A DNA stretch of 35,242 bases, from the NCBI GenBank assembly GCA_023230525.1, contig JALNXE010000041.1, positions 1-35,242 of the forward strand, read 5' to 3'. The notes under the pieces were generated by a model, which was not told where the DNA came from, did no database searches, and was given only the letters and a program-made list of their open reading frames with translations. The translations under genes were made by a program, and so were the position numbers. Shown here piece by piece: positions 32,368 to 35,242 of the stretch; position 1 is the first letter of the stretch, and each line of letters starts with the position of its first letter. This stretch comes from Desulfobulbaceae bacterium (GTDB lineage Bacteria; Desulfobacterota; Desulfobulbia; Desulfobulbales; SURF-16).

Positions 32368-34833
32368 TTAAAAACTGCGTAAAGCAGAAGGCAGCCCGTC
32401 ATCAAACTCCAGGTGATAGATAACGCTCCACATGGCAATCGCGCCGTCCTGGCTGCCGGAAAGAAAGGTATGCGGTTTCGGCCCCGGAGCCAGGGTGCAG
32501 ACCCCGTCTCCCCGTGCATCAAGAATCTGGTTGCATTTACCGGACTGCCAGTTCCACAGCCGGATGATGTCGTCCTCACAGCCGGAAATGACCGTCTGGC
32601 CGTCCTCAAGAAATAATACCGCAGTCACCGCGTCTTGATGGCCGTCGATGGTCAGCAGACATCGGCCTGTCGTGCAATCCCAGATCCTGGCCAACCGGTC
32701 GGCGCTGCCGGTTGCAATTTTTGTCCCGTCAGCACTTACCGCCATGGTTGTCACCGGCAGGGCGTGGGCCTCGATCTCCCGCCGGCACTCCCCGGAGCGG
32801 CCATCGTAAAACCGCAGGGAGCCGTCTTCACAGGAGACGGCAAAATTACCATCCTTTAACCAGGCAAGACCGCGCACCCCTCCTCCTGCGGAGAGACCAA
32901 GCTTCTTCAGTTTACCGTCCGCCGGGGCAAAGAGCATGATGTGGCCGTCCGCCATCCCTGCCAGCAACTTTCCGCCGTCAGGACTGAAGACCAGGGACTG
33001 CAGGGCGCATTTACCGAATGCCACCTCATGCTGCTCCCCGCTCTTGAAACAACGGAACCTGACCGCCCCATTTTCCTGTCCCACGGCCACTGACGACATC
33101 CCGACGGCCAGGGCGGTAATGGCTTTTGCCGTCTCGACAAACAGCACACTCTTTTTTTTCTCTCCCACGCTCCGCACCCGCACTCTGGTATTGGAGCCGG
33201 CGAAAAAGGCGAGCTTTCTGGCCGGCAGACTGGCCAGAAAGTCAACGGGACCGGCCTCGATATCCGTATGGGTCAGCAGCCTCTGCACCGTGGACAGCGT
33301 CCGTTTGCGACCCTCGGGCAGCAGCTGCTCATAAATCTTATAGTAAAACTTGTCCTTCTTGAACTGTTCATTGCTCCAGCTGACCAGCAGGGTGTCATAG
33401 CATTCGGTCAGCCGCCTGTTCTGCAGGAGAGTGAGAATATTATGATGCACCGAGCTGCGCAGCTGGGCGTCACGGAATATCTCCATGGGCGCCTTGGGAA
33501 AGCAGAGCAGCAGCTGGGGTTCCCGGTTACGTTCCTTTCGCTGCACCTCGCCTTCGTGCTCGATAAACTCGGCAATCTCCTTTTCAAGATCATCAAAGAT
33601 GGAGAGCTTGGGAAATCTCTTCTTGCTCGCCTCGATGCGGCGCAGCAGGCGCTCGGGATTTTCCTCGCTCTTGCACCACTTCAGTATATACGAGTTGTAG
33701 AGAGCCTCGGTCAGCGAGTCATTAATCTCCAGCGTGCGGTCAAGATACCCGGCGGCCTCCTTGTACTTGCCCAGTTCCGCCAGGGAAACCGCCCGGTTAT
33801 TCAGATTTTCCGCGCGCAGATCGATTTTCCCCATAATGGCATAGGGGCATGACACCTGGAAAAGTTCGAGATAAACCTGATTCAAGGCCTCCTTCAGGTC
33901 GGTAAAATCCTGAAAACGGTCGTTCTGCTGAAAGGCCACGCACTTTTTCAGAATATCTTTCAGGGTTTCAGGCAGGACAATTCCAGGTTTGGCCGGCTCG
34001 GGTTCGGGACACGTGCCCTGGGTATTGTTTTTATACGGCCTTTTGCCGCAGAACATCATCCACAGACAGAGGCCGAAGGAAAAGATATCGGTTCGCCTGT
34101 CCACCTGATGGGCATTACGCAACTGTTCCGGGGAGGCATAGTTGGGGGTGCCGCGGAATCCGACGGTGTCGTTCTTACCCTGCCCTTTTTTCGGCGGGGC
34201 GTCAACCTCCCTGCTGGTATCATCAATGAGGCGCAGAATGCCGAAATCCGTGATTTTTACCAGACCGTCTTTGGAGAGCAAAATGTTCTGGGGTTTGATG
34301 TCACGGTGGATGAACCCTTTGGAATGGGTGTACTCCATGCCGTTACAGAACTGGATGGCGATGGACAGGGCGGTGCGTATGTCCTGGCAGCGTCCCCGGT
34401 TGATCCATTCCTCCAGGGTCCCGCCAGCCACATATTCGATGAAAATATGGGGTATCCCGGCAATTGACTTGACGTAATAGCAGGAGGCGATATTGGGGTG
34501 CAGGCCAAGACGAATCCAGCTGTTGGCCTCCCGCAGGATGCGTTGCAGACCTTCACGGTCAGCCCACACCTCCGGTTTGGGCGCCTTGATGGCCGTCCAG
34601 ATGCCCCATGACAGATGTTCGGCAATATAGACCTTGCCCATGGCGCCGCTGAAGATGCGATCAATGCGGTAACGGTCCTGGACCACCTCACCCGGCAGCC
34701 AGTTCAAAGGGCTGGCCTGGTTGGCGGCAGCAGAGGCGGAGAGAATCTCGGTGGCCTCGGCCGGCGGTGGTGGCTCCGCAGCCTCCTCTCCTTTGAAACC
34801 CTTGCTTGCTCTTTTAAAAAAACGGGTGAGCAT
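32368..34833 (-). CDS. Ser/Thr protein kinase with TPR and WD40 repeats
   Basis: 821 residues from MLTRFFKRASKGF (34833); a start 9 codons earlier is possible but has no ribosome site. An Ala/Pro/Glu-rich leader precedes a complete Hanks-type kinase domain. Its parts are the glycine loop FSGAMGKVY, K83, the HRDIKPQN catalytic loop (H176), DFG (196-198) and GTPNYASPEQ. TPR-like helices (LNNRAVSLAELGKYKEAAGYLDRTLEIN, about 345-385) and a helical region follow. The C-terminal 250 residues hold five or more WD40 repeats, with ends such as ARIWDCTTG, IRLWNWQSG and AIAMWS. No transmembrane helix is seen, so it is cytosolic. The WD40 propeller probably recruits substrates. Grouped with PP2C and FHA genes, it is a phospho-signalling module. 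Confidence 0.94.
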   Translation of the reverse strand: MLTRFFKRASKGFKGEEAAEPPPPAEATEILSASAAANQASPLNWLPGEVVQDRYRIDRIFSGAMGKVYIAEHLSWGIWTAIKAPKPEVWADREGLQRILREANSWIRLGLHPNIASCYYVKSIAGIPHIFIEYVAGGTLEEWINRGRCQDIRTALSIAIQFCNGMEYTHSKGFIHRDIKPQNILLSKDGLVKITDFGILRLIDDTSREVDAPPKKGQGKNDTVGFRGTPNYASPEQLRNAHQVDRRTDIFSFGLCLWMMFCGKRPYKNNTQGTCPEPEPAKPGIVLPETLKDILKKCVAFQQNDRFQDFTDLKEALNQVYLELFQVSCPYAIMGKIDLRAENLNNRAVSLAELGKYKEAAGYLDRTLEINDSLTEALYNSYILKWCKSEENPERLLRRIEASKKRFPKLSIFDDLEKEIAEFIEHEGEVQRKERNREPQLLLCFPKAPMEIFRDAQLRSSVHHNILTLLQNRRLTECYDTLLVSWSNEQFKKDKFYYKIYEQLLPEGRKRTLSTVQRLLTHTDIEAGPVDFLASLPARKLAFFAGSNTRVRVRSVGEKKKSVLFVETAKAITALAVGMSSVAVGQENGAVRFRCFKSGEQHEVAFGKCALQSLVFSPDGGKLLAGMADGHIMLFAPADGKLKKLGLSAGGGVRGLAWLKDGNFAVSCEDGSLRFYDGRSGECRREIEAHALPVTTMAVSADGTKIATGSADRLARIWDCTTGRCLLTIDGHQDAVTAVLFLEDGQTVISGCEDDIIRLWNWQSGKCNQILDARGDGVCTLAPGPKPHTFLSGSQDGAIAMWSVIYHLEFDDGLPSALRSF

Positions 34834-35005
34834 GATTTCACAAATCCATAGGCATGACAATCAAGGCAGAGAGAAAAAATACCTTCAGTGAATTTTTCTG
34901 CATACCGGGGAAAGGCCTTTTTTATCAGACCGCAAATATCGAGGGACAAGCGCTGCACCCATGCCCACAGACAGCATCACCCCGGACCGTGGCGCAACCC
35001 GGCCA

Positions 35006-35242
35006 CTATTCAAAACGTATCTTTACCCCGCGGATTTGAATAATATCGCCTTTATGCAGCTCCAGCTCGTCCCGCGCCGCAGTGCCGTTGACCGTGGTCT
35101 TTACCCAGCTGCGCTGCGGGACGAGATAAAACTTTTTATCACGGTTGATGACGTAACACTGGGCCTGGGCCACAAACCAGCCGGACACCCGCAGATCACA
35201 GTTGATGTCCTTGCCGATCTTGACGCTGCTGCGGCCAAGCAG
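35006..35242 (-). CDS. FHA-domain protein, C-terminal end (truncated at window edge)
   Basis: The frame is open to the window end, so the 78 residues seen are the end of a longer protein; the GTG at 35188 is internal. LLGRSSVKIGKDINCDLRVSG matches the first strands of an FHA domain, with GR and the later N-x-C-D-L. WVKTTVNGTAARDELELHKGDIIQIRG matches the closing NG and GD-I blocks. The Ser/His pair that normally binds phosphothreonine (S-R-x-H) is replaced by FVAQAQC, so classic phosphopeptide binding is doubtful. The kinase and phosphatase genes follow on the same strand, which suggests an adaptor in that pathway. Confidence 0.8.
   Translation of the reverse strand: MLGRSSVKIGKDINCDLRVSGWFVAQAQCYVINRDKKFYLVPQRSWVKTTVNGTAARDELELHKGDIIQIRGVKIRFE

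Overview
This window comes from a moderately GC-rich Gram-negative bacterium. It looks like a member of the Desulfobacterota, plausibly Desulfobulbales. That placement is an inference from gene families: a mitochondrial-EFG1-like elongation factor G, a eukaryotic-type HisA, a DUF6178-like protein, Moco genes and many signalling proteins. No 16S or other decisive marker is present.

Layout. 1-277 is the tail of a membrane protein with a strong terminator. 386-6298 (minus) is a tightly packed signalling operon: a CheD-like/HDOD fusion, a hybrid histidine kinase, a REC/HD-GYP protein and a small RHH-like protein, with adjacent or overlapping ends. 6521-11878 (minus) holds an EamA transporter, hisA, a RecA/KaiC-like ATPase, EF-G and a Rossmann/SLOG-like protein. 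A 0.6 kb gap with a decayed tRNA-Phe copy leads to an ArnT-like glycosyltransferase (12487-14187) and a divergent Usp-like gene (14774-15319). 15602-20693 (minus) carries a HAD hydrolase coupled to an APH-type kinase, a small protein coupled to a CvfB-like S1 protein, a GNAT acetyltransferase and a DUF6178-like protein.

20921-24292 is an AT-rich accessory island. It is bounded by an intact tRNA-Phe(GAA) on the right and a partial copy of the tRNA 3' end and its flank on the left. It holds four genes of foreign appearance, imperfect palindromes resembling integron attC sites, and short tRNA-like repeats. One gene encodes a TIR/nucleoside-deoxyribosyltransferase-like domain of the kind seen in defence systems. 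This is the least ordinary part of the window.

24406-35242 returns to host-like genes: an RDD protein coupled to an acidic zinc-ribbon protein (minus); a BamE-like lipoprotein and pcm (plus); an MTA/SAH deaminase (minus); hinT-mobA-moeA (plus); and a Ser/Thr phospho-signalling group (minus) made of a PP2C phosphatase, a kinase-TPR-WD40 protein and a truncated FHA-domain protein at the right edge. A dispersed intergenic repeat family recurs near 6.5, 18.7 and 27.4 kb.
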